A DNA stretch of 64,000 nt from Elusimicrobia bacterium GWA2_66_18 (GCA_001799675.1 MGTX01000002.1:127878-191877), one strand, 5' to 3'; numbered from the stretch's first letter, positions 24,675 through 34,467 are shown. Translations and numbers: made by a program. The notes: generated by a model from the sequence alone, not told the origin.

Positions 24675-25905
24675 GATCGTCGATAAAAGAAGAGTCCAGA
24701 TCGATCTTGTTCATATCGATGTCCTTGAAGACCACGGTTGCCTCGCCCCGAGATGTTTTGTACGTCCACACCTCGTAATTGTAGTGCGACCCCGATGCAA
24801 CCTTGATACGGCGGAAGCGCTGGTCGCGCCGGATCGCGTCCAATATCGGCCCAATCGAGACGCGATGGGCCGAGGAATATTTGACGACGGATTTCGCGAC
24901 GAGGCCTCCCTCTTCCGGGAGCGTCGCCAACTGGCTGAAAGCGATATGCGCGACCCCCAGATCGATCGCCCAGTCGAGGAAGCGGGTCACCCCCTCAGCC
25001 GAATCGATCCCCCCCTTGATGAGGTTTGCATTCAAACGGATCGAGATGCGCCGGTCGATCCTGCCCAGAACTTCCTTCAGGTCTTTCGTCGTCGGCGCCG
25101 TTTTGGAACCCATGATCGATCGGTTCTCGGCGTCTAAATAGTGATGCCGGCTGATGTTGATATGCGCCAATGTCGAGTCGTTGATTTCACGGACCCAGTT
25201 CTTCAGATAACTCCCATTGGTCGTGATGACCGGATCCCGGACCTTGTATCTCTTGAGAAGATCGAGGATCATGGGAAGCTTCCTGTCGATGGTCGGCTCT
25301 CCTCCCAGGACCAGGGCCGTGTGATCGATGCCCTGTTTCCTGAGGAACTTCAGGCTAGCCTCGAAACGCCGAAGGTATTCCTTGCCGTTATTCTCCCGGT
25401 CGATCGGCACATCGGAGCGAGCGATGCAGAAGGCGCACCGCGCGTTGCATCGCGGCGATGGGTTGACGTACAAATTAACGTTCGGATGAACCCTATATTC
25501 CTTATCTCCGACCTTGAGGACCTGCGCCGGTGCGGCAAAAGCCCCCCCCAACACCGCGGAAGGTTCCTCCGTCGCCGTCCGGCCCGCGTAGAGAGCTTCG
25601 ATGCCCGCGGCCGCCGCGTTCGGGTCCGGGTCGACGGGGAAGGCGGCCATTCGCAGGGGGCTAAGCAGAGACGTAAACTCCGCCCGGACAAAAGAAGGCA
25701 GCGCAAGGCCAAGTCCGGCGTCGAGCGTCGAGGGCGCACGTGCCGTCGCCAGGCTCGCGCCGCCGGCCTGAGGCAGGCGGATATCCGACGGGCAAGCAAC
25801 GATGCCTTGGGCCGCGGCGGGATTCACTGCGCTCCGGAGGACCTGCGCCCTCGCCGCAGACGACGCGACCATGAGAGCAAGGAGCATGCTTGCCGATTTT
25901 CTCAT
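24607..25905 (-). CDS. Radical SAM protein with an N-terminal signal peptide
   Basis: 432 residues. The cluster motif is C153-x3-C157-x2-C160 (SPRCNARCAFCIARS), followed by the GGEPT motif (VLGGEPTIDRKL) and later strands typical of SPASM-like/MoaA-like radical SAM enzymes (VITTNGSYLKNWV; ISIRLNANLIKGG). Unusually, the protein begins MRKSASMLLALMVASSAARA|Q, a standard Sec signal peptide. About 110 residues of Ala/Pro/Ser-rich linker separate that from the catalytic domain. Radical SAM enzymes normally work in the reducing cytoplasm. The substrate is unknown and no precursor peptide is seen nearby. It converges with the macro/nucleotidyltransferase gene, which also encodes a signal peptide. 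Confidence 0.85.
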   Translation of the reverse strand: MRKSASMLLALMVASSAARAQVLRSAVNPAAAQGIVACPSDIRLPQAGGASLATARAPSTLDAGLGLALPSFVRAEFTSLLSPLRMAAFPVDPDPNAAAAGIEALYAGRTATEEPSAVLGGAFAAPAQVLKVGDKEYRVHPNVNLYVNPSPRCNARCAFCIARSDVPIDRENNGKEYLRRFEASLKFLRKQGIDHTALVLGGEPTIDRKLPMILDLLKRYKVRDPVITTNGSYLKNWVREINDSTLAHINISRHHYLDAENRSIMGSKTAPTTKDLKEVLGRIDRRISIRLNANLIKGGIDSAEGVTRFLDWAIDLGVAHIAFSQLATLPEEGGLVAKSVVKYSSAHRVSIGPILDAIRRDQRFRRIKVASGSHYNYEVWTYKTSRGEATVVFKDIDMNKIDLDSSFIDDLIFHPNATLGGSWNPKERILLP

Positions 25906-25975
25906 AGCATTTAAGGATAGCAGCCGCGGCCGCGCTGGACAGGGGCTAGGGACCCTCCCGCATTAGGTCTAATGG

Positions 25976-26025
25976 GCCGCCGGGGTGGGCCTGCCGGGAA
26001 CACATTGCCCGGCAGACGGCGGCTA
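25976..26025 (-). terminator. Long two-part hairpin after the SGNH gene
   Basis: GCCGCCG (25976-25982) pairs with CGGCGGC (26017-26023), and CTGCCGGG (25991-25998) with CCCGGCAG (26008-26015), loop nine bases. The structure starts at the stop codon of the minus-strand SGNH gene. No U-run follows. The palindrome CATTAG-GT-CTAATG lies just beyond it (25961-25974). Confidence 0.45.
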
Positions 26026-27372
26026 CTGCGCTGCGGAGAGAACGCGCTCGACGACTTCGGCGATGAGGCGGTCTCCAGCCGCCGTGCAGTGTCCCCATTG
26101 CCCGAACGCCAGGTCCCGGAAGACGAAGGAGTAACCGCTCTCCGCGAGCGCCTCCCGGAAATTGCCCCGGTTCTCGGCGAAAAGGATATTTTCAGGATCG
26201 CGGAAGACGGCCCGCAGACCGGCGCCGGAGAGGGTGGGATACTGCATCGCGACCAGTCGGATTCCGCGCTTGCGCAGAATCTCCCTTAGCCGTCGATAAT
26301 TGGCCGCGGTCACCGGAGAGACGCCCTCGGGAGCTCCGCCGGCGGAATCTGAGGACGACAGACCCGCCTCGGCGCCCCTGCCGTGCGTTTCGAACGCGAC
26401 GACTTGACGGAAAGCTTCACCGATGAGGTCGGGCCGACCACGTGCTTGGAAGAGGCCGTCAAGGCTCATCAAGACCCGATTGACCATGGCGGGATCCGAG
26501 GAACGGCCTAGGACCGCCCACAGCAGTTTCTCAGCCTCCGGCGTCTTGTCCTGGAGGACCAGCATCTCCGCCAGCAACACCTGGCGCCACTCGGACTCCT
26601 GGGCGCGCGCGGCATTCCGGCGTAAGACCTGCTCCGCTTTCGCGTAGCGCCGTCGGGCACGGTAAAATTCCACGAGGTTGGAGTGCGAGGCCCAATCATC
26701 CGGGTCGGCCTCGACGGCGCGTTGGCAGGCCCGTTCGATGCGCGCGTCCTTCGCCTGACCCACCAAGAGACGGCGGCATTCCCTGCTCAGTCCCGGCGCC
26801 GGCAGCACATGTGACGGGCGCCGCCGGCGCAGGGTCGTAGCGAGAAGCGTGCCGCGCAGCAGCTCGTAACGCACATATCGCGCAAGCTTCCATACCCTGA
26901 GCCCGGCCATGAATCCTCGCCACCCGCCGGCTCTTCTGGCCGCGGTCTCGAGGACTCCGTACCATTTAGGATCATTGATGCCCATCATGACCACGACCGT
27001 CTGGGGAGTGTACACGTCCAGAAGGCCGGGCAGGCGCGCCAGGAGTACGGCGGAGTTGGTGGAGCTGCGTCCCGCGTTAATGACCGCGAAACGGCGGGCC
27101 CCGGCGCGCCCGTTGAGGATCGCCTCGAGTTGCCGCGGCCAAGAATGGTCCGGCCTGTCCGTCGGAGCGGTCGTGGATTCTCCCAGGCAGAGGATTCGCT
27201 CCCGCGTCCGTTCCCAGCCCGCGCTCACGGACGCGCGCTCCTCGAGAAAGCGCAGATGGCCTCCGGCCGCGCGCATCGACAGCTCGACGGCCGTCAAGAC
27301 CAGGAGAAGGGCAAGAATCATAGCCACGGCCCCGACCGGCAGATATCCACGCTTGCTCCGAGCCGGTCTCAT
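26023..27372 (-). CDS. Membrane-anchored SGNH-hydrolase-like protein with internal TPR-like insert
   Basis: About 449 residues. It starts MRPARSKRGYLPVGAVAMIL and continues with LALLLVLTAVELSM, a signal anchor, so the bulk is periplasmic. SGNH family blocks: CLGESTT (nucleophile Ser, replacing GDS), GRSSTNS, MMGINDPKW (block III GxND), and near the C-terminus FGQWGHCTAAG (block V His). Between blocks III and V sit ~130 residues of helix pairs (RACQRAVEADPDDWASHSNL; RRRYAKAEQVLRRNAARAQ) that look like tetratricopeptide repeats. This combination is seen in some envelope acyl-modifying or esterase proteins, but the substrate is unknown. ATG 27372 is chosen for the better signal anchor; ATG 27390 is in frame. 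Confidence 0.75.
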   Translation of the reverse strand: MRPARSKRGYLPVGAVAMILALLLVLTAVELSMRAAGGHLRFLEERASVSAGWERTRERILCLGESTTAPTDRPDHSWPRQLEAILNGRAGARRFAVINAGRSSTNSAVLLARLPGLLDVYTPQTVVVMMGINDPKWYGVLETAARRAGGWRGFMAGLRVWKLARYVRYELLRGTLLATTLRRRRPSHVLPAPGLSRECRRLLVGQAKDARIERACQRAVEADPDDWASHSNLVEFYRARRRYAKAEQVLRRNAARAQESEWRQVLLAEMLVLQDKTPEAEKLLWAVLGRSSDPAMVNRVLMSLDGLFQARGRPDLIGEAFRQVVAFETHGRGAEAGLSSSDSAGGAPEGVSPVTAANYRRLREILRKRGIRLVAMQYPTLSGAGLRAVFRDPENILFAENRGNFREALAESGYSFVFRDLAFGQWGHCTAAGDRLIAEVVERVLSAAQ

Positions 27373-27459
27373 AGGCGGTGAGCATAGCAATGTCGCCGAC
27401 TGATCTAGATCCGAATCAACGAATAAGGCCAGCCTTCTTCAGCATGGTTTGTAGGGATT

Positions 27460-27468
27460 TGGTATCAT
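27460..27468 (+). promoter_or_regulatory. Extended -10 upstream of yebC
   Basis: TGG followed by TATCAT (27463-27468) forms an extended -10 with no clear -35. Transcription would start near 27475, giving a leader of about 27 bases that contains GGAGGGA (27488-27494) before ATG 27502. Confidence 0.4.
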
Positions 27469-27501
27469 TTCCACAAGAATCCGACACGGAGGGACCCGAT
27501 C

Positions 27502-28257
27502 ATGGGCGGCCATTCCCACTGGGCGAACATCAAGCATAAGAAGGGCGCGGCAGACGCCAAGCGCGGCAAGGCCTGGACGAAGCTGTCGCGCGAGATCTCG
27601 ATCGCGGCCAAGCTGGGCGGCGGCGGCGACCCCGACTCCAACCCCCGCCTTCGCAAGGCGATCGTGGATGCGCGGGACCTGCAGATGCCCTCGGATACGA
27701 TCACGCGCGCGATCAAGCGCGGCGCCGGGGAACTGGAAGGCGCGGCCTTCGAGGAACTGGTCTACGAGGGCTATGCTCCCGGAGGCGTGGCGCTGCTCAT
27801 CGAGTGCACCTCGGATAACCGCAACCGCACGCGCGGCGAGATCCACACGATCATGGCCAAAAACGGCGGCTCGCTCGGCGCGCCCAACTCGGTGGCCTGG
27901 ATGTTCAAGTCCAAGGGATATCTCACGGTCAAAGCCGAGGGCGCTCCGAGCGAAGACGAGGTGATGGGCCTGGCCCTTGACCTCGGCGCCGAGGATTTCA
28001 AGACGGAGGACGATATCTATGAAATCTTCACGCCGCCCAACGACCTCCTCAAGGTCAAGGACGGCCTGGTCTCCAAGAAGATTGCCGTCGCTTCGTCGGA
28101 AGTGGCCATGATCCCCGATAATCTCGTCTCTGTGCTCGAGGGCGACGCCCCGAAGGTCCTGAAGCTCATTGAACTTCTGGAGGACTTGGACGACGTCAAG
28201 AACGTCTACGCGAATTTCGACATTCCCGACGCGGTGATGGAGAAGTTGGCCGCTTGA
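27502..28257 (+). CDS. yebC: YebC/PmpR-family regulatory protein
   Basis: 251 residues, normal length for the YebC/TACO1 family, a cytoplasmic protein linked to translation of difficult sequences and, in some bacteria, to transcription control. The N-terminus MGGHSHWANIKHKKGAADAK is the family signature, and GGGGDPDSNPRLRKAI and TSDNRNRT also match. GGAGGGA sits eight bases before ATG 27502. Its stop overlaps the TTG start of ruvC (TTGA), beginning a run of overlapped genes; the yebC-ruvC-ruvA-ruvB order is widespread in bacteria. Confidence 0.95.
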   Translation: MGGHSHWANIKHKKGAADAKRGKAWTKLSREISIAAKLGGGGDPDSNPRLRKAIVDARDLQMPSDTITRAIKRGAGELEGAAFEELVYEGYAPGGVALLIECTSDNRNRTRGEIHTIMAKNGGSLGAPNSVAWMFKSKGYLTVKAEGAPSEDEVMGLALDLGAEDFKTEDDIYEIFTPPNDLLKVKDGLVSKKIAVASSEVAMIPDNLVSVLEGDAPKVLKLIELLEDLDDVKNVYANFDIPDAVMEKLAA

Positions 28258-28769
28258 CCCGAGTCCTCGGAGTCGACCCGGGGATGCATGAGACCGGCTG
28301 GGCCGTCCTGGACGGCGCGGCGGCGCCGCCGCGTCTCGTCTCCTCGGGCGTCATCCGCACCCGGCCCGGCGTGCCGCTGCCGCTGAGGCTGAAGGCGATC
28401 CACGCCGAACTCACCGCCGTGATCGTCGAGCATGCGCCCGACTCCTGCGCAATCGAAGAGATGTTTTTTACGACCATCGCCGTCACCGTGCGCGCCACGC
28501 TCCAAGCCCGTGGGGTCGCTCTGCTCGCCTTTGCCCAGGCGGGCCTCGCGGGCCACGAGTACAACCCGCGGACCGTGAAGCTGGCGTTGACCGGTTCGGG
28601 GCGCGCTGAGAAGGCTCAAATGCAGGCGGCCGTGCAGAAGGCTCTGGGCTTGGCCGACAAGCTGCGTCCCAACGACGTCGCCGACGCCGCGGCGATAGCC
28701 CTGTGCCACTTGCGCACGGGGCGCATGAAGGGCCTGACGGTCCTGGACGCTTGGGGTGGAGGAAAGTGA
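28254..28769 (+). CDS. ruvC: Holliday junction resolvase RuvC
   Basis: RuvC nicks Holliday junctions after branch migration by RuvAB. 171 residues, normal length. The RNase H-like active site is visible: D8 in VLGVDPG, Glu in the IEEMFF motif (E68/E69), and the two Asp in NDVADAAAIA. The TTG start overlaps the yebC stop. GTGA couples it to ruvA. Confidence 0.95.
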   Translation: MTRVLGVDPGMHETGWAVLDGAAAPPRLVSSGVIRTRPGVPLPLRLKAIHAELTAVIVEHAPDSCAIEEMFFTTIAVTVRATLQARGVALLAFAQAGLAGHEYNPRTVKLALTGSGRAEKAQMQAAVQKALGLADKLRPNDVADAAAIALCHLRTGRMKGLTVLDAWGGGK

Positions 28770-29389
28770 TCGCGTCCTTGCGCGGTCTGGTGCTCTCCAA
28801 GGACCTCGAGTCGGTCGTGCTCGAGGCCGGAGGAGTGGGGCATGAGGTTCATGTGACGGCCGCGACGGCGTCGCGCCTGCCCGCGCCCGGCGGGACGGCG
28901 CTCCTGCATGTCGTGCCTTCCTATGCGATGTACGGCGGCGGCGAGACGCTCTACGGCTTCCTGGACGCCGCGGAGAAGGCGATGTTCTGCGCCTTCCGCG
29001 ACGAGATCCCCGGCACGGGCGCCAAGAAGGCGCTCGAGTATCTCGACAAGGCGTCGAAGTCCCTGCCCGATTTCCGCCGCGCCGTGATCGACCGCGACGA
29101 AGCGCTCCTCTGCGGCGTCTTCGGCTTCACGAAGAAGACCGCAGCCAAGATCATCGCCGCCCTGAAAGGCAAGATCGACGAGATGCGCATGGCGGGAGCC
29201 CCGCATCTTCAGAAGGTCTCCGATTGCGTCCCCGCGACCGGCTCCTGGGGTCAGGCCCTCAGCGCCCTCGTGGCCCTGGGCTATAAGCAGGCAGAGGTGC
29301 GCTCTGCGCTCCAGGCTCTCGCCGAGGAATGCAGCGGCAAGGACCTGAGCGCCGAGCAGCTCGTGCGCCAGGCGCTCAAGAAGCTCTGA
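28766..29389 (+). CDS. ruvA: Holliday junction branch-migration subunit RuvA
   Basis: RuvA tetramers bind the four-way junction and load RuvB. 207 residues. It has an N-terminal OB-fold ([20 protein letters not shown]), a helix-hairpin-helix region ([34 protein letters not shown]), and a C-terminal three-helix RuvB-contact domain ([19 protein letters not shown]) after a linker. The start GTG 28766 overlaps the ruvC stop (GTGA) and gives the conserved N-terminus. The stop overlaps the ruvB ATG by one base. Confidence 0.93.
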   Translation: MIASLRGLVLSKDLESVVLEAGGVGHEVHVTAATASRLPAPGGTALLHVVPSYAMYGGGETLYGFLDAAEKAMFCAFRDEIPGTGAKKALEYLDKASKSLPDFRRAVIDRDEALLCGVFGFTKKTAAKIIAALKGKIDEMRMAGAPHLQKVSDCVPATGSWGQALSALVALGYKQAEVRSALQALAEECSGKDLSAEQLVRQALKKL

Positions 29390-30420
29390 TGCCCGGCTTC
29401 GAGAAAGACGAATCGGTCTTGAGCCCGGCGGCCCTGGGCGAAGACGCGCCCGCCGACCGCGCCCTGCGCCCGAGGACCCTCGACGAGTTCATCGGGCAGG
29501 ACTCCCTCAAGGCGAACCTCCGAGTCTTCATCAAGGCCGCCAAGCAGCGCTGCGAACCGCTGGATCACTGCCTGTTCTACGCGCCGCCGGGCCTGGGCAA
29601 GACGACCCTCGCCAACATCCTGGCCCGGGAGATGGGCGTCAACCTGCGCGGCGCCTCGGGCCCCATCCTCGAGCGCATCGGCGACCTGGCGGCCCTGCTC
29701 ACGGACATTTCCGAGGGAGACGTCTTCTTCATCGACGAAATCCACCGTCTCAACGCCGTCGTCGAGGAAGCGCTCTACCCCGTGATGGAGGACTACACCT
29801 TCTTCATCTCCACGGGCAAGGGCCCCTCCTCCTCGACGCTCAAGCTGGCGGTGCCGCGCTTCACGCTCGTGGGGGCGACGACGCGCTCGGGTCTGCTGAC
29901 CGGACCGCTGCGCGACCGCTTCGGCATCGTAGCCCAACTCGGCTTTTACGGCCCCGAGGAACTGCGCCGCATCGTCCTGCGCTCGGCGGGGCTGTTGAAG
30001 ATCGCCGCCGACGCGGCCGGCGCCGACGAAATCGCGCGCCGCTGCCGCGGGACCCCGCGCATCGCCAACCGCCTTCTGCGCCGCGTGCGCGACTTCGCCC
30101 AGGTGGACGGCGACGGCCGGATCACGGGTGATGCGGCCCGTCACGCCCTGTCCAAGCTCGAGGTGGACGCCGAGGGCCTCGACGCGATGGACCGGCGTCT
30201 GCTCCGGGCCGTCATCGAGAAATTCGACGGAGGCCCCGTGGGCGTCGAGAATCTGGCCATCGCCATCAGCGAGGAACTGGACACGGTCACGGACGTCGTG
30301 GAGCCGTTCCTCATCCAGGCGGGCTTCCTCACCCGCACGCCGCGCGGCCGGGTGGCCGCCGCGAAAGCCTACCGGCATCTCGGCCTGAAGGCGCCGCGAC
30401 GCCCGCTCGACCTCCTGTGA
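29389..30420 (+). CDS. ruvB: Holliday junction branch-migration ATPase RuvB
   Basis: AAA+ motor that drives branch migration with RuvA. 343 residues, normal length. [11 protein letters not shown] is the family start. Walker A is APPGLGKTT, Walker [11 protein letters not shown], sensor I VGATTRSG, arginine finger region GPLRDRFG, and the C-terminal winged helix ends [15 protein letters not shown]. Its ATG overlaps the ruvA stop by one base (TGATG), and its stop overlaps the GTG of the next gene. Confidence 0.97.
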   Translation: MPGFEKDESVLSPAALGEDAPADRALRPRTLDEFIGQDSLKANLRVFIKAAKQRCEPLDHCLFYAPPGLGKTTLANILAREMGVNLRGASGPILERIGDLAALLTDISEGDVFFIDEIHRLNAVVEEALYPVMEDYTFFISTGKGPSSSTLKLAVPRFTLVGATTRSGLLTGPLRDRFGIVAQLGFYGPEELRRIVLRSAGLLKIAADAAGADEIARRCRGTPRIANRLLRRVRDFAQVDGDGRITGDAARHALSKLEVDAEGLDAMDRRLLRAVIEKFDGGPVGVENLAIAISEELDTVTDVVEPFLIQAGFLTRTPRGRVAAAKAYRHLGLKAPRRPLDLL

Positions 30421-31547
30421 TCGTCATGGCCTTGGCGCTGCTCTCCTCCAGCGCCGGCGCGATGGATGCGGCGGGGAGAGCTCGAGTGCAGGTCGCCATC
30501 GTGCGCCAAGCCGAGTCCTCGACCTTGGCCCCCGACGGGGCGGTTCGCGTCGTGCTGCCCGATGGACGCAGGCGCCCCCTGGAGCGCAAGGGCGAGCTCA
30601 AGCTCCGGCCGCGGGAAGGCGGCCTGAGGCTGGCCGACCTCAGTATCCCCACCGAAACGAGGCTGGAGCCCTTGGACGGCACGACGGTGAAGGTCGGCTC
30701 GGACCTCCACCAAGGGTCCCTGATCCTGCGCCTGGACCCGGGCCAGACCGTGACCGTAGTCGAGGAGGTGGGCCTCGAGGAATACCTGGAAGGAGTCCTC
30801 CCTCACGAGATGGATCCCGAGTGGCCGCTCGAAGCTCTCAAAGCCCAGGCCGTGGTGGCCCGCACCTTCGCCTACGTGAACATGGGGAAATTCCGCAAGG
30901 ACGGCTTCGACCTGACCGCGGACACCCGCTCCCAAGTCTACCGAGGTCTGACCGCCGTCAACGAAAACATCCGCGCGGCCGTCCGCCAGACGCGCGGCGA
31001 GGTCCTGGGCTGGAAGGGGAGCATCCTGCGCGTCTTCTATCACTCCTGCTGCGGAGGCTACACCGAGGACTTCGCCCGGGCCTGGGGCGGCGACCCGAAG
31101 CAGACCCCCCCGCCCTTGCGCGGAGTGAAAGACCCTTGGTGCCGCGCCACGCCGCGCGCGCGCTGGACGGCTTTCTTTTCCTGGCCGGACCTGATGAGCG
31201 CCATCCAGGAGCGCATGTCCCTCGCAGGACCACTCACCGGGCTCAAGATCGCGCACAAGGATTTGTCGGGTTATGTGCTGAGATTCACCGCCCGCGCCGG
31301 GCGGTCGAGCGTGGAGGTCAAGTCCTCCGACCTGCGCCGGGCGCTGGGAGCCGGCGAGCTGCAAAGCACGAAGATACTCAAACTCGTGTCCAAGCGCACG
31401 GGCATCGAGTTTGTTGGCGCGGGTTCGGGCCACGGCGTCGGGTTGTGCCAGTGGGGCGCGCGGGTTCAGGCCGAGAAGGGCCGCTCCTACGACCGGATCC
31501 TGCGTTTCTATTTCCCGGGAGCCGAGCTCTCGGAGATCGCTCCTTGA
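30417..31547 (+). CDS. SpoIID/LytB-domain protein, probable peptidoglycan lytic enzyme
   Basis: 376 residues with a short signal peptide ([16 protein letters not shown]), so exported. The central region is a clear SpoIID/LytB domain: [45 protein letters not shown], and the C-terminal [13 protein letters not shown] motif. In spore formers SpoIID cleaves glycan strands; in non-sporulating diderms the homologues are thought to remodel peptidoglycan or activate amidases. GTG 30417 overlaps the ruvB stop (GTGA). The association with ruvB and queA is also known in other lineages, where spoIID-like genes sit next to ruvB. Confidence 0.9.
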   Translation: MIVMALALLSSSAGAMDAAGRARVQVAIVRQAESSTLAPDGAVRVVLPDGRRRPLERKGELKLRPREGGLRLADLSIPTETRLEPLDGTTVKVGSDLHQGSLILRLDPGQTVTVVEEVGLEEYLEGVLPHEMDPEWPLEALKAQAVVARTFAYVNMGKFRKDGFDLTADTRSQVYRGLTAVNENIRAAVRQTRGEVLGWKGSILRVFYHSCCGGYTEDFARAWGGDPKQTPPPLRGVKDPWCRATPRARWTAFFSWPDLMSAIQERMSLAGPLTGLKIAHKDLSGYVLRFTARAGRSSVEVKSSDLRRALGAGELQSTKILKLVSKRTGIEFVGAGSGHGVGLCQWGARVQAEKGRSYDRILRFYFPGAELSEIAP

Positions 31548-32575
31548 AACAGAGCCTGCCGATCGCCGATTTCGACTTCGAGTATCCCGAAGAACTCGTC
31601 GCCTCGGCCCCGGCGGAGCCGCGCGATTCGTCGCGCCTCCTCGTCATTGACCGAGCCGCCCGCCGGCTTGAACACGCCGTTTTTTGGGATATCCCTCGAT
31701 TCCTTCGACCGGGAGATTGCCTGGTGCTCAACCGCACCAAGGTCCTGCCCTGCCGTCTGAGGGGGCGTAAATCCACGGGAGGAAAGGTCGACCTGCTTCT
31801 CGTGCGGGAACTGGGAAGCTCCTCTTGGTCGGCTCTTTCCGCGGACCTGAAGGCCGGCCAATCTCTGGAGTTCCCTGGAGGCCTTCAGGCCACGGTCGAG
31901 GGGCTGGGAGAGGAAGGCGAATACCGCCTGGCCTTCGCGGCGCGAGATCTGCGCTCCTATCTCGCCGAGCACGGCCTGCCGCCCCTGCCGCCCTACATCG
32001 CCAAGAGGCGCGCCCCCTCCCGCTCGGACCTCGAGCGATACCAGACCGTCTACGCCCGCGATGAGGGCTCCATAGCGGCCCCGACCGCCGGACTCCACTT
32101 CACGCCTGAGCTCCTTGGTCTGCTCCGCGCACGGGGCGTGGAGACGGCATGGGTCACGCTCCACGTGGGGCGAGGAACCTTCCGTCCCATAAGGGGAGAG
32201 GACGCCGCGGCCCACACGATGCTTCCCGAGAGCTACGAGGTGGAGGCCGCTCAGGCCGATACGCTGCGTGCCGCCATAGCCCGCGGGGCCCGGCTGGTCG
32301 CCGTGGGAACGACCGTCGCGCGCACCCTGGAAACGCTTGCCTCTTCTCCCTTCGGCCTCTGCGCCGGTCGCGGCGAGAGTGCCCTCTACATCGCTCCCGG
32401 CTACGGCTTCCGCGCGACGAACGCGCTCGTGACGAACTTCCATCTGCCGCGTTCGACGCCGCTGGTGCTGGCCTGCGCCTTCGCCGGCCGGGATCTCGTT
32501 CTTTCGGCCTATCGCGAAGCGGTCGCACGCGGCTACCGCCTCTACTCCTACGGCGACGCGACCCTCATCCTATGA
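31544..32575 (+). CDS. queA: S-adenosylmethionine:tRNA ribosyltransferase-isomerase
   Basis: QueA converts 7-aminomethyl-deazaguanine in tRNA to epoxyqueuosine, using the ribosyl part of SAM. 343 residues, normal. Family motifs: IADFDFEYPEELVA, DSSRLLVIDR, LNRTKVLPCRL, APTAGLHFTPELL, THVGxGTF-type sequence VTLHVGRGTFRPI, and TNFHLPRSTPL. The start is TTG 31544 in a TTGA overlap with the preceding gene. It is separated from tgt, the other queuosine gene here, by a hybrid kinase gene. Confidence 0.95.
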   Translation: MKQSLPIADFDFEYPEELVASAPAEPRDSSRLLVIDRAARRLEHAVFWDIPRFLRPGDCLVLNRTKVLPCRLRGRKSTGGKVDLLLVRELGSSSWSALSADLKAGQSLEFPGGLQATVEGLGEEGEYRLAFAARDLRSYLAEHGLPPLPPYIAKRRAPSRSDLERYQTVYARDEGSIAAPTAGLHFTPELLGLLRARGVETAWVTLHVGRGTFRPIRGEDAAAHTMLPESYEVEAAQADTLRAAIARGARLVAVGTTVARTLETLASSPFGLCAGRGESALYIAPGYGFRATNALVTNFHLPRSTPLVLACAFAGRDLVLSAYREAVARGYRLYSYGDATLIL

Positions 32576-34467
32576 GCTTAGAGGAGAATCTTGCCATCGC
32601 GCGGGCCGTCATGGACGCGAGCGCCGATGGGATATTGCTGGTCACCGACCAGGGGATGAAGTCCGTCGCCTTGAACCGCCGTTTCCTCGAGATGCTGGAT
32701 ATCCCCGAGGAAATGGGGCAGAAAGGCGACCTCCAGCGCATAGTGGATTTCATCAGTCCCCAGATGGAGGATGTCGGGCTTTTCAGGCGGTCGACGATTG
32801 ATCAGGCGTGCGATAGCTCGGCCCCGGAACGCCGTGACCTCCTCCGCATGAAGAACGGCCGCGTCCTGGAATGCATCTCCCTGCCTTTCTTCATCGCGGG
32901 CAAAGCGGCGGGACGCATCACCACCTTGCGCGACCTCACGCTCCACCACGAGGCGCTGCTCGCCCTCTCCCGCGCGCGCGACGAGGCGCTCGAAGCCGAG
33001 CGCTTGAAGATGAGCTTCCTCGCCAACGTCAGCCACGAACTGCGCACCCCCCTCAACGCCGTCGTCGGCTCCGCGGGACTTCTGCGCGCCACGGGACTCA
33101 GCCCCGCGCAGTTGGAATACATCGAGGTCATCTCCGCCGCGGTCAACAACCTGCTGGAGACGGTCGAAGGCATCTTGGACTTCTCCAAGATCGAGGCTGG
33201 ACGCATGACGATCGAGTCCACCCCTCTGCGCATCGGACCCATCCTGGCGGCCGCCGCCGCGCTGGTCGCGCCGGCCGCCTCCGCGAAAAATCTCAGGCTC
33301 CAGGTCGACCCGGGCGAATCCTCCTGCGAGGAGTTCCTGGGCGATCCGACGCGCCTGCGTCAGATCCTGATCAACCTCCTGTCCAACGCGGTGAAGTTCA
33401 CGCAGAGCGGCTGCGTCGAGGTCGGGGTGAGGGTCCTCTCGCGCCGGGGGTCCTCGACGGAACTGGAGTTCTCCGTCTTGGACACGGGCATCGGCATCAC
33501 GCCCGAGCAGGGCGCGCGGCTCTTCACGCCCTTCACCCAGGCCGACAGCACCATGACGCGGCGCTTCGGCGGAACGGGTCTCGGATTGGCCATCTGCAAG
33601 AGCCTCGTCGAACTCATGGGCGGAAAGATCGGCTTTGAGAGCGCTCAGGAACGCGGCAGCCGTTTCTGGTTTCGGCTCACATTGGAGCGCGCGCCGCTCT
33701 CCGCAGAGAGCCCCCTCGCCCCTAGCGCCGCGCCGCTCCCCGTCCAAGGGCCGCGCGAAAGGGTCCGGGTCCTCGTAGTGGAGGATAACGAGACCAACCG
33801 CCGGCTCCTCGTGCGCCAGATGCAGCAGCTGGGCTGCGGCGTCGAAGCCGTCGGCGATGGGGAGGAAGCCGTGACCAGGACTCGAGGCGAGGACTTCGGC
33901 CTGGTCTTGATGGACTGCCAGATGCCCGGCACCGATGGGCTGGAGACGACGCGCCGCATGCGCCTGACGGAGTCCGGTCAACGCCATGTGCCCATCATCG
34001 CGGTCTCGGCCAACGCGACGGAGAAAGATCGGCGCCACTGTCTCGAGGCGGGGATGGACGACTTCGTCTCAAAGCCCGTCACGCTGGAAACCCTCGCCGC
34101 CGCGCTGGATCGTTGGGACCGCCCCTTCGACGAGCCCTCCCTCTCCCGCTTCGCAGTCTTGACCGCCGATTCCCCCGAGGCATGCGCGCGCCTGCTCGAC
34201 GAGTTCCTCGCCGACGCCCGGGAGAGCTTCGCCGCGGCGCGCCGCGCGCTGGACCGCGGAGAAAACGAGGTCTGCGCCCGCGCGGCGCACACCGTCAAGG
34301 GCGCGGCCGCGGCCGTCGGCGCCCGCGGCCTTAGGGAACTCTCGCGCCTCCTGGAAAGGGCCGCCTCGCAAGGTGAGCCGCGGGAGCGGCTGCTCTGCCT
34401 TCTCGACCAGGCCGCCGCGGAAGCCTCCCGGGCCGCCGCGGACGTCGCTCTGCGACGGCCTTCTTGA
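32572..34467 (+). CDS. Hybrid sensor histidine kinase (PAS-HisKA-HATPase-REC-HPt)
   Basis: 631 residues with no transmembrane segment, so probably cytoplasmic. Residues 1-125 are PAS-like. HisKA follows with H155 in FLANVSHELRTPLN, then HATPase with N-box LINLLSNAVKF, DTGIGI and GGTGLGLAI. A receiver domain has D448 in LVLMDCQMPG and K in FVSKPV. A C-terminal HPt domain has H573 in AHTVKGAAAAVG. The phosphorelay is thus complete up to HPt, and a separate response regulator must be the final acceptor; none is adjacent. It sits between queA and tgt with ATGA and TGATG overlaps, an unusual place for a signalling gene. Confidence 0.93.
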   Translation: MSLEENLAIARAVMDASADGILLVTDQGMKSVALNRRFLEMLDIPEEMGQKGDLQRIVDFISPQMEDVGLFRRSTIDQACDSSAPERRDLLRMKNGRVLECISLPFFIAGKAAGRITTLRDLTLHHEALLALSRARDEALEAERLKMSFLANVSHELRTPLNAVVGSAGLLRATGLSPAQLEYIEVISAAVNNLLETVEGILDFSKIEAGRMTIESTPLRIGPILAAAAALVAPAASAKNLRLQVDPGESSCEEFLGDPTRLRQILINLLSNAVKFTQSGCVEVGVRVLSRRGSSTELEFSVLDTGIGITPEQGARLFTPFTQADSTMTRRFGGTGLGLAICKSLVELMGGKIGFESAQERGSRFWFRLTLERAPLSAESPLAPSAAPLPVQGPRERVRVLVVEDNETNRRLLVRQMQQLGCGVEAVGDGEEAVTRTRGEDFGLVLMDCQMPGTDGLETTRRMRLTESGQRHVPIIAVSANATEKDRRHCLEAGMDDFVSKPVTLETLAAALDRWDRPFDEPSLSRFAVLTADSPEACARLLDEFLADARESFAAARRALDRGENEVCARAAHTVKGAAAAVGARGLRELSRLLERAASQGEPRERLLCLLDQAAAEASRAAADVALRRPS

